From positions 3,507,638 to 3,571,637 of the forward strand of contig JAJEKV010000012.1 in assembly GCA_021234155.1 (NCBI GenBank): a DNA stretch of 64,000 bases. Reading direction: 5' to 3'. This stretch comes from Isoetes taiwanensis. Its lineage: Eukaryota; Streptophyta; Lycopodiopsida; Isoetales; Isoetaceae. Both the position numbers and the translations under genes were made by a program. Below the pieces are notes generated by a model. That model saw only the letters and a list, made by a program, of their open reading frames with translations. It did no database searches and was not told where the DNA came from. Position 1 is the first letter of the stretch. Each line of letters starts with the position of its first letter. Shown here in pieces: positions 20,678 through 31,474 of the stretch.

Positions 20678-21034
20678 CTAATTATAGAAACAATCATCAC
20701 TAAATATCCCGATTTCAACTCGACCATCCACTAACTCCATATTCACTTTGAAAATGCCTGAAGGATCAAGGGAGTCGCAGCCCATATGTTTTTGGAGCAA
20801 GTAAGGGGCGACGCCAGATGGATGGTTTATTTCCACTACTTCTAATTTATGGAGGAGGGAGCGGGGGAGGAAGTGCCCCACAACTAAAGCATCAAACAAC
20901 AACTCAGATGAACCGTGAATCCAACCACACTCGACGTGGTATAACCGGTCTCCATGTCCTTTAATTGCTACGTATAGAAATTGTTTTATTTTAGACGTCA
21001 TGTTGACGATAGCCTCCGGCAATGGCTTGCCCAT
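20678..21034 (-). CDS. hypothetical protein exon
   Basis: 118 codons beginning right after a good 3' splice site (TGATTTCAG|ATGGGC). Composition is that of a folded globular domain: KQFLYVAIKGHGDRLYHVEC, then LFDALVVGHFLPRSLLHKLE and a terminal VDGRVEIGIFSDDC. It contains cysteines and histidines but no motif I recognise. Probably the last exon of a minus-strand gene whose first exons lie above 21050, or a transposon-encoded protein. Confidence 0.4.
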   Translation of the reverse strand: MGKPLPEAIVNMTSKIKQFLYVAIKGHGDRLYHVECGWIHGSSELLFDALVVGHFLPRSLLHKLEVVEINHPSGVAPYLLQKHMGCDSLDPSGIFKVNMELVDGRVEIGIFSDDCFYN

Positions 21035-22505
21035 CTGAAATCAGTGGACATTATCAACCCACGTATCATGGGATACTCAAAGAATTGAAGCATATTTATT
21101 GAATATAGTATAAATTGAATTCTATAAAACAAAGGGACGTTCCTTTCATTGCGAAGAGTTGGCTTGAAAGAAGGAAAAGTTGGAGCTGAGGCCCAATCAA
21201 GGTGCTTAAACAAAGTAGTGCATTAAAGTAGCATATCATAAGGGGAACACATGTAAAGGGAACTCAATACTGCAATTATACGGAGTGGAGGGGGGAGGGG
21301 ATGCAATGGGAAAGCGCTAACACTATAGAAAGGAGAAAAAACAACTACCATAGAAAGGCGAATACAAAGGGGAAACAAAATAGTGCATTAAAGTAAGACG
21401 TTATCAAAGAACCACATGTAGAGGGATCTTGATGTTCAAATATGAGCCTTTTTTTTTGGGGGATTGGATGTGAAGAGAAAATGCCAACGTTATAGGAGGG
21501 GAACTCAAGGGAAATAGGAAGGCATAAGGAAGGGACCAAAAACACAAAGAAATAGCTAGAACAAAGAAATGAAAGGGGGATGCATGAATTCAGATCAAAG
21601 CACATGTAAATGAAGAACACTAAAATTTAAGGATAGGGGGGAAAAGACTACCCCATTATACCTTGCCAAGACAATCAGGAAGGGAGAAGCAAGCGCCCAA
21701 ACACTCAAGCAGATGAGTCGTTGTTGATTCAAAGCGAAACCCTCATATTTATATAGGTGCACATCCACTAAGATGTGGACACTTGTGAAGCAAATCTGAT
21801 TATACACTTAATGATTTCATTTTTGCAAGCACTTATAAGAGAGTTAAGAGAGAAATATCGGGTAACACTTAAATGATTTCATTTTTGCAAGCATTTATAA
21901 GAGAGTTAAGAGAGAAATATCCTGTAATTATGAATGTGGGCACCATATAATATCCCAAGTTTGTAGGCAGGGATAAATAGGAAGCTATTCTGACATCATG
22001 ACGTCATCTCAGCAATCACCAGATCACGACGTCATCTCAGCAAGGTTCTTCCCAATTTGCTCCAAATCCTTTTCCCTTGTATATTCTTAGACCAATCGGC
22101 CCTTAGGTCGGAACGGTTTACCCATTCAATCTTTTTGTCCATAATTTTTTTGTCCGTATTGGATTCGCTTCGTGGTATTTTTTTCCTTGCATTTTTTTTC
22201 ATTACCGTTTGAGTTTTCACGATGCCAAACCCGGAGAGCTATTTCGGATCTGCATGTCTGTGGAAGTAGTGATGCAGGACTTTGCACCATCCAGTCCTCA
22301 TCTGTTCAATCTGTTCAGTTTATTTGATAGGGTTCATGACAGAAATCGCTGGTTCCCTAGTCTCTCTAAGCATCCCGATCTTTCTAAGCAGGGGAGCCTG
22401 TTCCGAGGTCTTAACAGGGAGCCTGGCACCGTCTGTTCTACCCTAGCTGTCCGGATTCAGAGCTTGGAAGCTATCTCTGCCTTCCCTTGTTACGCTTCTC
22501 ATAAC
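21035..22505. other. no recognised gene; purine-rich tract and duplications
   Basis: From about 21240 to 21700 the + strand is rich in G/A. A unit of about 62 bp is tandemly duplicated at about 21806-21929 (containing GATTTCATTTTTGCAAGCA). Near 21990-22040 the sequence ACGTCATCTCAGCAA occurs twice, the first overlapping a TGACGTCA palindrome of the bZIP-binding type. A plus-strand ORF at 22209-22526 has no recognised domain and runs into the MITE at 22510. Confidence 0.4.
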
Positions 22506-22834
22506 CTAAGGGTAAAAGCATGTTAGGGTGTACCACTTTTGGAACCTGCAAAAGTACATACACTAGGTACTTCAGAACTGGGTACTTTCTCATTTTTAGT
22601 TTCATTAAAACTAGTACAAATGTCCAAAATACAAGTCAAGGACGCATTAATATTCAAACTTAAGATAAAGATAATGCTATCGGAGACCAAAATATATATA
22701 AAAGTTCTAGAATGTACCTTTTATTGGCATATTACACAGGTACCCAGTACCCAGTCCTGGGTACCTTTTTAGGTACTTTTTTGGTCACTAAATAATACTT
22801 TTTAAGGGACACCCTAACATGCTTTTACCCCTAA
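22506..22834. mobile_element. MITE with 22-bp perfect TIRs and CTAA flanks
   Basis: A 321-bp element, 22510-22830. Its ends GGGTAAAAGCATGTTAGGG... and ...CCCTAACATGCTTTTACCC are perfect inverted repeats over 22 bp. It is flanked on both sides by CTAA (22506-22509, 22831-22834), read as a 4-bp TSD. Inside each end a second set of inverted GGTAC/AAAAGTACC motifs is present. It has no coding capacity. The superfamily is uncertain: GGG termini with a 4-bp TSD do not fit hAT, Mutator or CACTA, and the flank could also be a 3-bp TAA duplication of the Harbinger type with a chance match. Confidence 0.85.
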
Positions 22835-23500
22835 CCCTCTGGGCTGCTCTACTCCTGTGGTCTGATCAAGGCAGACCTATCGGACCTCTAAGAGGTCACA
22901 GAAGATCCGGCATTTGTTTGGCATTTTGCACCATTCTTTGTCTGCGTAGAACACCCTGGGTGCTGTGCTATAAATGAAGCTCGATTTCATTTGCCGTGAG
23001 AGATCATATGTTGTTTAAATCCTGGTAAGGAAGGATTTAGAAACCATTGATGTGCTTTTGCACTGATTGGGCTCCTGTGCCATGTTATATAAGCACGATA
23101 TAGATTGAAACTGCCATGTCAAGCAGATAGCAGATGATGGGCGAAAGAATGGAAACTTAGCCAAGTTTTTCATCCATGTTGCAGGGACTCTTTTTATGGT
23201 AAGCCTAAATTGAAGTCACTTTGTTTTTGAAAGCAAATTAATTAGTTTAACTTACAAAATTACAGAGTTTATCTAACGATATGAGTTTGTGGTGCAGGAA
23301 ATTGATGGGCAGTTTAGAACCCAGGATGGGAGGCAAAGTTTTTCTGAACATCTTATGTCACTTTACTTGTCTATGCAATGCAAATGACCTGACACACAGT
23401 TCAGCAATTTTGAGCACGAAACTAACAGAGACAGAACAACTATTATTCCATTGAAAGATGGTTGAAACAGAAGTGTCCATACTACATTATTAGCGGGGTC
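22835..23500. other. intergenic, nothing recognised
   Basis: Contains a TATA-like GCTATAAATG near 22968 but no ORF with a recognisable product after it. Confidence 0.35.
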
Positions 23501-23503
23501 AGT

Positions 23504-24404
23504 TTAGAACCCATAAAGGTGCACCTCCAGATTCCTTAAGGCAACGCTTGCAACGACCAAATTCATCAATTTCTCTACCGTCAACGAAGCAGAGGCACTC
23601 AAATTGCATACGAACACATTATCACAACCAAACAGGTACGGCATCATTCCAATATCAGGACGCTCTTCTACAAAGTCATCCAGGTGAAAGGATTCCACCT
23701 GTTCGGGCAAATCAAAATCTAGCTCATCTACAATATCGGCCAAGATGGAAGGATTCAACTTTGTTTGGGCGGTTCAAAGTCCATGTTGTTTTTTACACTA
23801 TCAACCCCGGTTGAAACGATTCTACACCGTTTTGGCAGCTCAAATTCTATGTCGGGGAAGCTCACCATTGAGTCATCTCTTATTGCGAGGATTACAGACC
23901 ATCAAAATTGAGCCAGCCATCAACGGCAACTAGCGGTGAATTGTGGACCTAATTGGCTCACGGAAATACATACGATTCTTGCCCTCTTTGGTTTCGGAGC
24001 AAATTCATGCATACAATCACCAAAGACATCGTGGAACTTCCTTTTTCTTGAACCCATGAGTTCTTCTGCAGTAGAGCATCCAGCAAGGAACTCCAAATTA
24101 TAGTGACACAAAGATTCCTCCATAAATGTCACGGTATCCTTCACTAAATTCATGAAATTCATGGAATTCAATAAAGATTCACCAAGAGTTCCCTTTTACT
24201 CATCTAGGCTCGGACCATATGCGAAGAGACAGGAGCCCAATCATTGAAGTGTCCAATCATTGAAGATCCATAACAATGGATTCGCGGGCGGCCTCTACAC
24301 CGAGCTTCTTTTACGGATCGCAAAAAAGGCTTGGATGGGGCACGTTTGAAAGTTTTGGAAGCGGCAGCAACAAATTTTCCTCTTCTTATTTTAGAAAGGC
24401 CCAA
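23504..24404 (-). pseudogene. unrecognised minus-strand gene or relic
   Basis: Three minus-strand ORFs in succession look coding: 24404-24204 (Arg/Lys-rich, KFVAAASKTFKRAPSKPF), 24171-23920 (FMEESLCHYNLEFLAGCS, then a nuclear-localisation-like GSRKRKFHDVF and PKPKRARI) and 23758-23504 (acidic, ADIVDELDFDLPEQVESF). Stops separate them and no convincing splice sites join them. A nuclear protein is suggested by the basic clusters, but the family is unknown and it is probably decayed. Confidence 0.3.
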
Positions 24405-24689
24405 ATTAATAGACGTGTCAACCTGTGGGCTCTTCTCAGCCCAGGAATAATAGATATCGATTTTTCTGGGACAAATTATACTGCATTATATAAGTAGTGA
24501 TAAGAAAGTAATTTCAATCGCGCAACACATGTCAGGGAAGTAATCACTTAAGTGCATCATGAGAAATGAGGTCGTACATACTTAAGCTACAAGTCGTCGA
24601 CCCCCCCGACCACAAGAGTAAGAAGGAAGATGCTACGCCGGACAGTTGCCTCGGCCAATTTCTAAGTTAATCAAGAAGTCCCATGATAT

Positions 24690-26776
24690 ACCTCTGGATG
24701 GAAATTGAGAGCTTTTGCCCTATAGAGGCGAGTCCAAAATCGGTCTTGCACCGGATCACGAGCCGACCAGCAAAGCTCTCTATAGAATGAGCACTTCCGA
24801 GGTAGCAGAACTCAAGGAGAAGTTGTAGGAGTTTCTCGACGTGGGGATCCTTTTGGCCAGGATGGTAGTGTAAGGATGTATGTCAACCATTGGCAGCTCA
24901 ACAAGCAAACGACATAATGGGTCAGCCCCAAGGAGTAAGATTCTTCTACAAAATCAACTAAAGGTCGGGCAATCATCAAATAAGGATGAAGGGGGAAGAT
25001 AATTATAAGACTTTTTCAGAACACGGTATCATGGGCACTATGACTTCACAGTAATGCCCTTGAGTCTATCGTATGTGCCACCGACTTTTATGCACTTGAG
25101 GAACGACATCTTCGAAGATTTGTTGGATGAGTTCGTCATCAATTTTTTTCTTCGACGATATCTCAATCTTCAGCAAAGCAATGGAAGAGCATGCATGCCA
25201 TTCGAGGAAAGCCTTGGAGATGCTAAGACATCGCCACTTATTGGCAAGCTTTTGAAGCATCATTTTGCAATGCCATCTCTAATGTGGCGAGCGGATTCGA
25301 CAAGAAGATAGAAGAAACCATCCCCTCTAACATGGAGTTCAAGCACATATGGGCTAGTCTTTGCAAGAGCGCAAGGACGGAAAAGGAAAGAGAGACCTTC
25401 AAACATTTTAAAAAGGAAGGCAATCTTTCATATATCAAAGAACAACTATGTGTCCTTGAAACATCAGGAGTAAGAAAGTTAATCTTCCCTGACACGCATA
25501 ATAGCCCTATTTTTGGCCATGCAGAATCTATAAAGGCCTACTTCAAGATTAGAAGTAGCTACTTCTGGCCGGGCATGAAGAAGCAGATTGGCAGTTGTAT
25601 CAGCAGACAAATGCAGAACAACTTCGAATTCCAGGAGTTTTGGAACCTTGGGCGGTGCCAGATGCTAAGTGGGAAGTCATCAGCATGGTTTTCATAGTAG
25701 GCTTTCCAAGGACAACAAGGAGCTTTGACGCCTCATGGGTGGTGGTGATAGATAAGTTATCAAAAAGGGAACATTCTTGCCACACCGCACCACAGGCATA
25801 AATTTGGATCTAGCCTTGTTGTCTACATAACAGATTTTTTTTCAGGTTGCACGGAATGCCGGGGTCGATCATCACCAATAGAGATCCAAAGTTCTTTTGC
25901 GCCTTTTAGGAAGACTTCCTCAATACGATCTACACCAACTTGTGGATAAATTTTGCTTTTCATTCGCCGTCAAATGGGCAAATGGAGCACACCAACAAAA
26001 TTTTGGAGGACATGTTGAGTAACTATGTTGAAACAAGCAATCCAAATGGATCGATTACATCCACCTAGTCGAGTTGCGTACAATAATACGAAGCAAGAGT
26101 CATCGACGATGTCTTTCCCCATAATCAGTTACAGTTATCAACGCTTAACCCTAGTTATATGGCATAACCTAGTGCCCAAGGTGGAAGTTTCTCAACAACG
26201 ACAGCAGATATGCAGCAGCTTGTGGTAGAAGTACGAGAGTATCTTCAAACAAAGATGGGCACATCGGGAAAGAGTCTAGCGGGTAGACATAAAACTCCTC
26301 GAGAGTTTGTTGTGATAAAGTTTGGCTCAAATAAAGGTCAAGCATGTGAAGCTTCGCATCGGCAATTGTAAGAAGCTTGCTCCTAGGTGCGCAGGACCCT
26401 TCAAGATTTTGGAGCGAGTAGAGAGCCAAACCTACAAGCCCGACTTGCCTACCCACCTTAAAGTCCATAAGGTCTTCCATGTGAGCCTGTTGAAGAGGCA
26501 CACTCCAAACCCGGAGGAGGTTTTGGAAACTCCAACTTTGTTGGAGATGAGGAGGAACAAATTGAAATAGTGTCTGAGTTAATCCTCGACAAGGCATTCA
26601 AGAAGATGAGAAGGTCTCAATTCCTCCAATATTTGATCAAGTGGAAGCACTTGCCTGTGGAAGACGCAACTTGGGTATTGAAGCAGGATCTAGAGAAGCA
26701 ATACCCCAACTTTATGAAGGAGTTCGACGTCCGAGTCATCTCCGAGATGGTCGACGCCGATTTGCCAGGTGCTTAG
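24690..26776 (+). pseudogene. Ty3-gypsy chromovirus pol relic
   Basis: Decayed plus-strand pol in gypsy order. RT: PTSKALYRMSTSEVAELKEK (about 24755), then after a deletion RTRYHGHYDFTVMPLSL and PPTFMHLRNDIFEDLLDEF. The catalytic F-DD segment (FDDISIFSK, about 25155) is in a shifted frame. RNase H is missing or unrecognisable. Integrase: H2C2-like zinc finger (THNSPIFGH then YFWPGMKKQI, about 25490-25590) and core start AKWEVISMVFIVGFPRT with WVVVIDKLSK. A degraded SNGQMEHTNKILEDML follows near 25970 and KILERVESQTYKPDLP near 26400. A chromodomain closes it at 26570-26776 (FLQYLIKWKHLPVEDATW), the mark of chromoviruses, which use it to target chromatin. Many stops and frameshifts. Confidence 0.85.
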
Positions 26777-26861
26777 TTAAGTGTATGTCTTAGTATAGCT
26801 TTAGTAAGGCATATGCATTCGAGCTAGTAGAATGCATATGCCAAAGTCTTGGAAGTGTAGG

Positions 26862-27064
26862 TGATGATGAGATACGCTCTAAAGGCATTCTCTAGGCCAA
26901 CACGCACCAAGAGTGCGCATGATCAGGAGGGTCATGTGAGAGGAAGAGCGGCATGGTGGGCGATGATGAGATACGGTCTAAACGCATTCTCTAGGCCACC
27001 ACACACCAAGAGTGCACATGACCAGGAGGGTCATGTGAGAGGAAGGAAGAGTGGCATGGTGGGC
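26862..27064. repeat. about 100-bp tandem duplication
   Basis: Two copies (26862-26961 and 26962-27064) of a unit starting GATGATGAGATACG and containing GCATTCTCTAGGCCA and GGAGGGTCATGTGAGAGGAA. A third partial copy follows. It lies between the gypsy chromodomain and its putative 3' LTR. Confidence 0.8.
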
Positions 27065-27745
27065 GATGATGGGACCATCATTCGGATGATCTCTATGTCA
27101 CAATGCAGGGCACATACACCTGACCATAGGGGGGTCATGGTGAGATATGAGTGATCATGCGCGATGATGGGATCGTAAGACGTTCCCTAGCTTAAACCCT
27201 CAGGGGCATGAGGCACTGCAGGTGTACTCGATCAAGGGGATCGTGTACAAGGTAGCACCCAATCATGAGCAATGCTAGGATCATCTTAAATGGTCCTTAA
27301 GCTCAAATCCTTATGGGGCCATGATCGAGTGCAAGATAGTAAGGTAACCTTGAGCTAATAATTCGGCTCAAGGAGGTAATTAGGGGGATGGTCCCCTAAA
27401 CCACAAACTTATTAACTTATATAACATAATGTGCTACTTGTGCAGGCCAGTGAAGGGAAGCATGGAGGAGGGATCACGTTACGGGAAGACATGAGTCATA
27501 GATTTAGACTTAACTATGAACTCCTAAATTTGTTGTAATAATATTATATGTGTATACTTTTATAATAATAGTCGTTATAGCTATTCAATTTTGTATAACT
27601 TATAAATATAGCCTTATAATTACATAATAAGTAATTAACAAAAAGTTGATCTTTTCAATAAAGTTAAGTTCCTATTCTTGTTGTGAGTTTTGCAGGGCTG
27701 TTGCAGGTTCGTTATCTTAGCGTAATGCTGAGGATAGCATTATCT

Positions 27746-29450
27746 TAAGGGAAGGAGAATGTGATGTTTGGGGAAATATATGCCATAAATACATTATATT
27801 TCCAATTAAAGTCACTATACAAGTCTACTTCATAGCCTTATATACGATAGGTTAGTGGCATAGGGTGCATGTCTAAGTTATTCATATAACTTAAACACCC
27901 TTAGGGTAAGGCCATTTTCCACATGGCCTTATCCTATTGGGCAACCACCACTGCGGCCTTACCCCCCATTGGAGCCACATGGCATAACATGTGAACCCTA
28001 ACCTATAAAGGCCTAAACCCTAATCCTAGGCCTCTTTTAAAACCAACAAATGCAGGAACCTTCTTCACACTCAAAACTCCGTTTCGAGAACTGTTTGTTG
28101 TGGCATAGCCTAGCACAGTAGCCCCCGGAGCGTGTGCGCATCAATAGGAGTGACAACTACTTCAACCACCTTGAAGAAGATCATGGAGGCAGGAGTAGGG
28201 GGAGTTCCTCGAGGAGCGGTATTTGGGTTAGAGTTCTTTGTAGATCATCACGGAAGTTAGGACTCGGATGAGTTAGCATTCGTGTCTCTAGTAAAGCCTT
28301 CCTAGAACCTTCAGTCTAGATCTTAAACCCTAATCAATGAACCCTAACTGTAAGTTAGATGTATATGATTAGGTTTGGATGTTCTTCTCATTATTATCAT
28401 GTTATGTGGATATGTGATGTTGGTTGATCATGTTTGCTCCTCTTGTATTGGGAAGGGGGGTAGAGACCTAGTAGCCATTACTTAGTGATGCTCCTAGTTT
28501 AGACCCCTTCAGTTCCTATTATTATGCGGCATGTGCATAGGAACCCACCGAGCTACAAGAGCTATGATGTGACTCAGCACTATGTAACGGGGCTAGAGAC
28601 GAGACGGAGGGAGGGTCCCTGCTGAGCGTGGCTACTGGGGATCCCATAGCGGGCTAGGCTTATGGCCGGTCACTTTGAGTGGGCCAGGCATGAGTTCGAC
28701 ACCTCCTGGGGCAATGGTTTCCGCCACGCCTCTCAAGAGGCATAGGGTGACGGCCCTGCTCTTGTTTTGGGGGGTTAAGTCGAGGACGAATCGTGTGTCG
28801 CCATGATTCTCTAGCCGCCCGTGGAACCTCTAGATCCCGGGAAAGGGAGATGCAACCCTTCCTGCCTCGATGGACCGGGGAGATGCAACCCAGAGTAGAC
28901 TCGATGGGTGATGCCATGAGATTGCATCTCCGGAAGGCTAGAGTCATGTTAGAGCCCGATCTAGCCCATCTGCAAAGCATGCACAGGAGGAGCGGATGGA
29001 GTGGTCAACCCTCGTCATTATCTATAGCCAGCCCCGCCATTGTTAAGTGACTTCGTGTGCTTCTATCTTGAGAGCCTAGCCAAGTAGTCTACCTTCCCCC
29101 ATAGTCCGAGCCCGGGTAGGAGCTCTCATATTTTATGGCATATGTTTATCTCTGTTGTAGCTATGGATATGTGGATGGGCTACCCTTCGAGGTAGCATGA
29201 TGTATTGTTACTGCTAGTACTGACATTGTTATATAGGGAAGGGGCATAAGACACCTTCAGGAACCCCCTTCCCCGCACTAGGGTACCTTCCCGAGTCTTG
29301 AAGGGTAGACGGAGGGCGTCTTGGTAGAAGGACCCGGATGGGGGATTTCTGTGAAGTGTAATACGGCGAGGCCGTATGTTTTGTAAAGGAACGTCCGCGA
29401 CTCTTTCACGCCTTCCAAGCAATTTCAAAGTGTTCACGTTCAATCAAAGA
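27746..29450 (+). repeat. polypurine tract and 3' LTR start of the gypsy relic
   Basis: AAGGGAAGGAGAATG (about 27747-27761) is a polypurine tract followed by TGATGTTTGGGG, the likely first bases of the 3' LTR. A TATA-like CCTATAAAGG sits near 28001. The LTR's end cannot be fixed because no second copy is in the window; sequence of similar character runs on to about 29.4 kb. The 5' LTR and gag were not recognised upstream. Confidence 0.5.
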
Positions 29451-31474
29451 AAAAACAAGATACAGATTAGACTCAAACCAAGTTTCTTTCCATCTAAATT
29501 TTTCATGTTCATTCTTTATTCGTAACAACATTTTGTCAAACATTCCGTTGAAGAGGACTTCGTGAAATGCCTTAGCATCAAATAGCTCCCATGCACTAGT
29601 TTGTTCTTTGGATATGATACCTTGGATTTAACCATCCTGTCCACACGTAAGGATAGATCAACTTCAATATTTGGCATAAATTAGAATCGTAAATTCTGAT
29701 GCGCCATCGTCCAAATTTTGGGAGAGAGGTAAATCTGAAATTGTGGTCCGCATTTACCTCAATAGATCAAAACCTTTACAATTCTTAATCTATTCTGTTT
29801 CATGCCCTTAGCAACATGTTGTATTCTCGGGAATAATGCAAAGATCCCTTCTTCTTGAAGCCCAGATAAATGATCTTTTCACCAAAATGTCATGTGTATG
29901 ATGAATAAACAATTTAAACACAACAAAAACCAATTTAAATAGAGGTTCTAATAGAGGGGCAAAAAAAAAAGAAACCCTTTAGTTTTTAAGAAGCAGAACG
30001 TGCAAGATATGGAGCACATACTGATTTTCCAATATGCACCGTATGATTGCTATTAAGAAGCTTTGGTTCCTGCATGCAGAGCAAATAATCAATGGATGCT
30101 CAAAAGACTGACTTGGCTACATGAAGATTGGCATCTTAGGGTCGTTACTTGAGCAAACGAGACTCTCAGGAATAAAACATAACAGTGACACTCCCTACAG
30201 AGAGATATAAAGTATTGGAGAGTAAAGAAAGGCCAATACCTTCACCAGACTTGAAGAAAAACCTCTATTGAGTATGGATGTCGCCATTACCATAGTTGCT
30301 GCACTAGGAGTTATATTCAAAGGTAGAAACTCAGAGATCTTGTAGGCTATATTCAAGTTTTGGGACTCTTACAAGGTTCAAACTTCAACTATAGTATATG
30401 CATTGCAAGCCTCCATGAGTGCAGGTAAGAAGCAGGCCCAAGCCCACAATAAATTTACCACTATTGCCAAAATTGGAGTTTGGAGTTTCTGGAGCTCAAT
30501 ATTTTGCGATTAGTGTGGAAAAAGGGCCTGAGATGACTTTTAAAACAGATCGACCCAGGTACGAAGCTGCGGCCCTGTGCTCGTCCCCCGGCAGATAAAT
30601 ACACGCGTCCCTTTAGAATAGGGCTGGTTTCTCTTAGGAAGCAGATAACCTTCTGGAAGTGGTAGCGAAATTTCATGCCGGGTAAAAAAAAATATTACAG
30701 GGCAAAACTAGGAAATTCCAAACCTTTGCTGGAACTTGTGCTTTCTTTAACGATTTAAATGGGACAACCAATATGCCTCCCTAGTCGTTGCAGAATCTCC
30801 AATAGAGGCTCTTGTGCTTAAGGTTAGTGCACTCGGAAAGAAGCTGCAAATATTAATTATTTGATAACGCAACATTTGTAAAGCTTTTTGAGGAGCTTTA
30901 CCTGCTGCTCTGTATGATAGGCTGTAGATTAATAATACTATGGTTCAATTTTGCTGGGATTTTTTCCATGCGGTTGTGAATAGATCATATGGCACCAGGG
31001 CAGTATGTATTAAAACAGGAGTTAAAACTTCTTACAAGGCTCTTGACAAGAACTGGAGCTATGTTTTGGTAGTATGAACATATGATCAAAGGAGGATAGA
31101 ATGGTTAAAGGTAAAGGCTTCAGGTTTCAAGGTCAACTTACATATTGCATTTGGGACTATACCTTCAACATTGTAAACGAGCCTGAATGAGGAAAATGAG
31201 ATTGGATAATTGGCATACCTACGACAACGAAGCTCCAATCACGCATTGCCTTTAGGAAAAAATGAGACTGTGTTCAAATTGCAGATTTACAAAGGAGTCC
31301 AGAAAGATGGGGCAGCATAGAATTTTTTGAAGAGCAGATCTGCATGTTATACATCTAGCCAACAAATGAATCGAAGTAAGTTATTACGTTTTGGGTTCTG
31401 GTCATAACAAAAAAAAACCAAGCATAAAACGGAGAGCTCAATTCCTGAATATTATGTGGTTCCAAATTTGAAAT
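29451..31474. other. intergenic, nothing recognised
   Basis: AT-rich, without long ORFs or recognisable domains. Contains A-runs near 29961 and 30686. It could include the promoter side of the PPR relic that follows. Confidence 0.35.
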
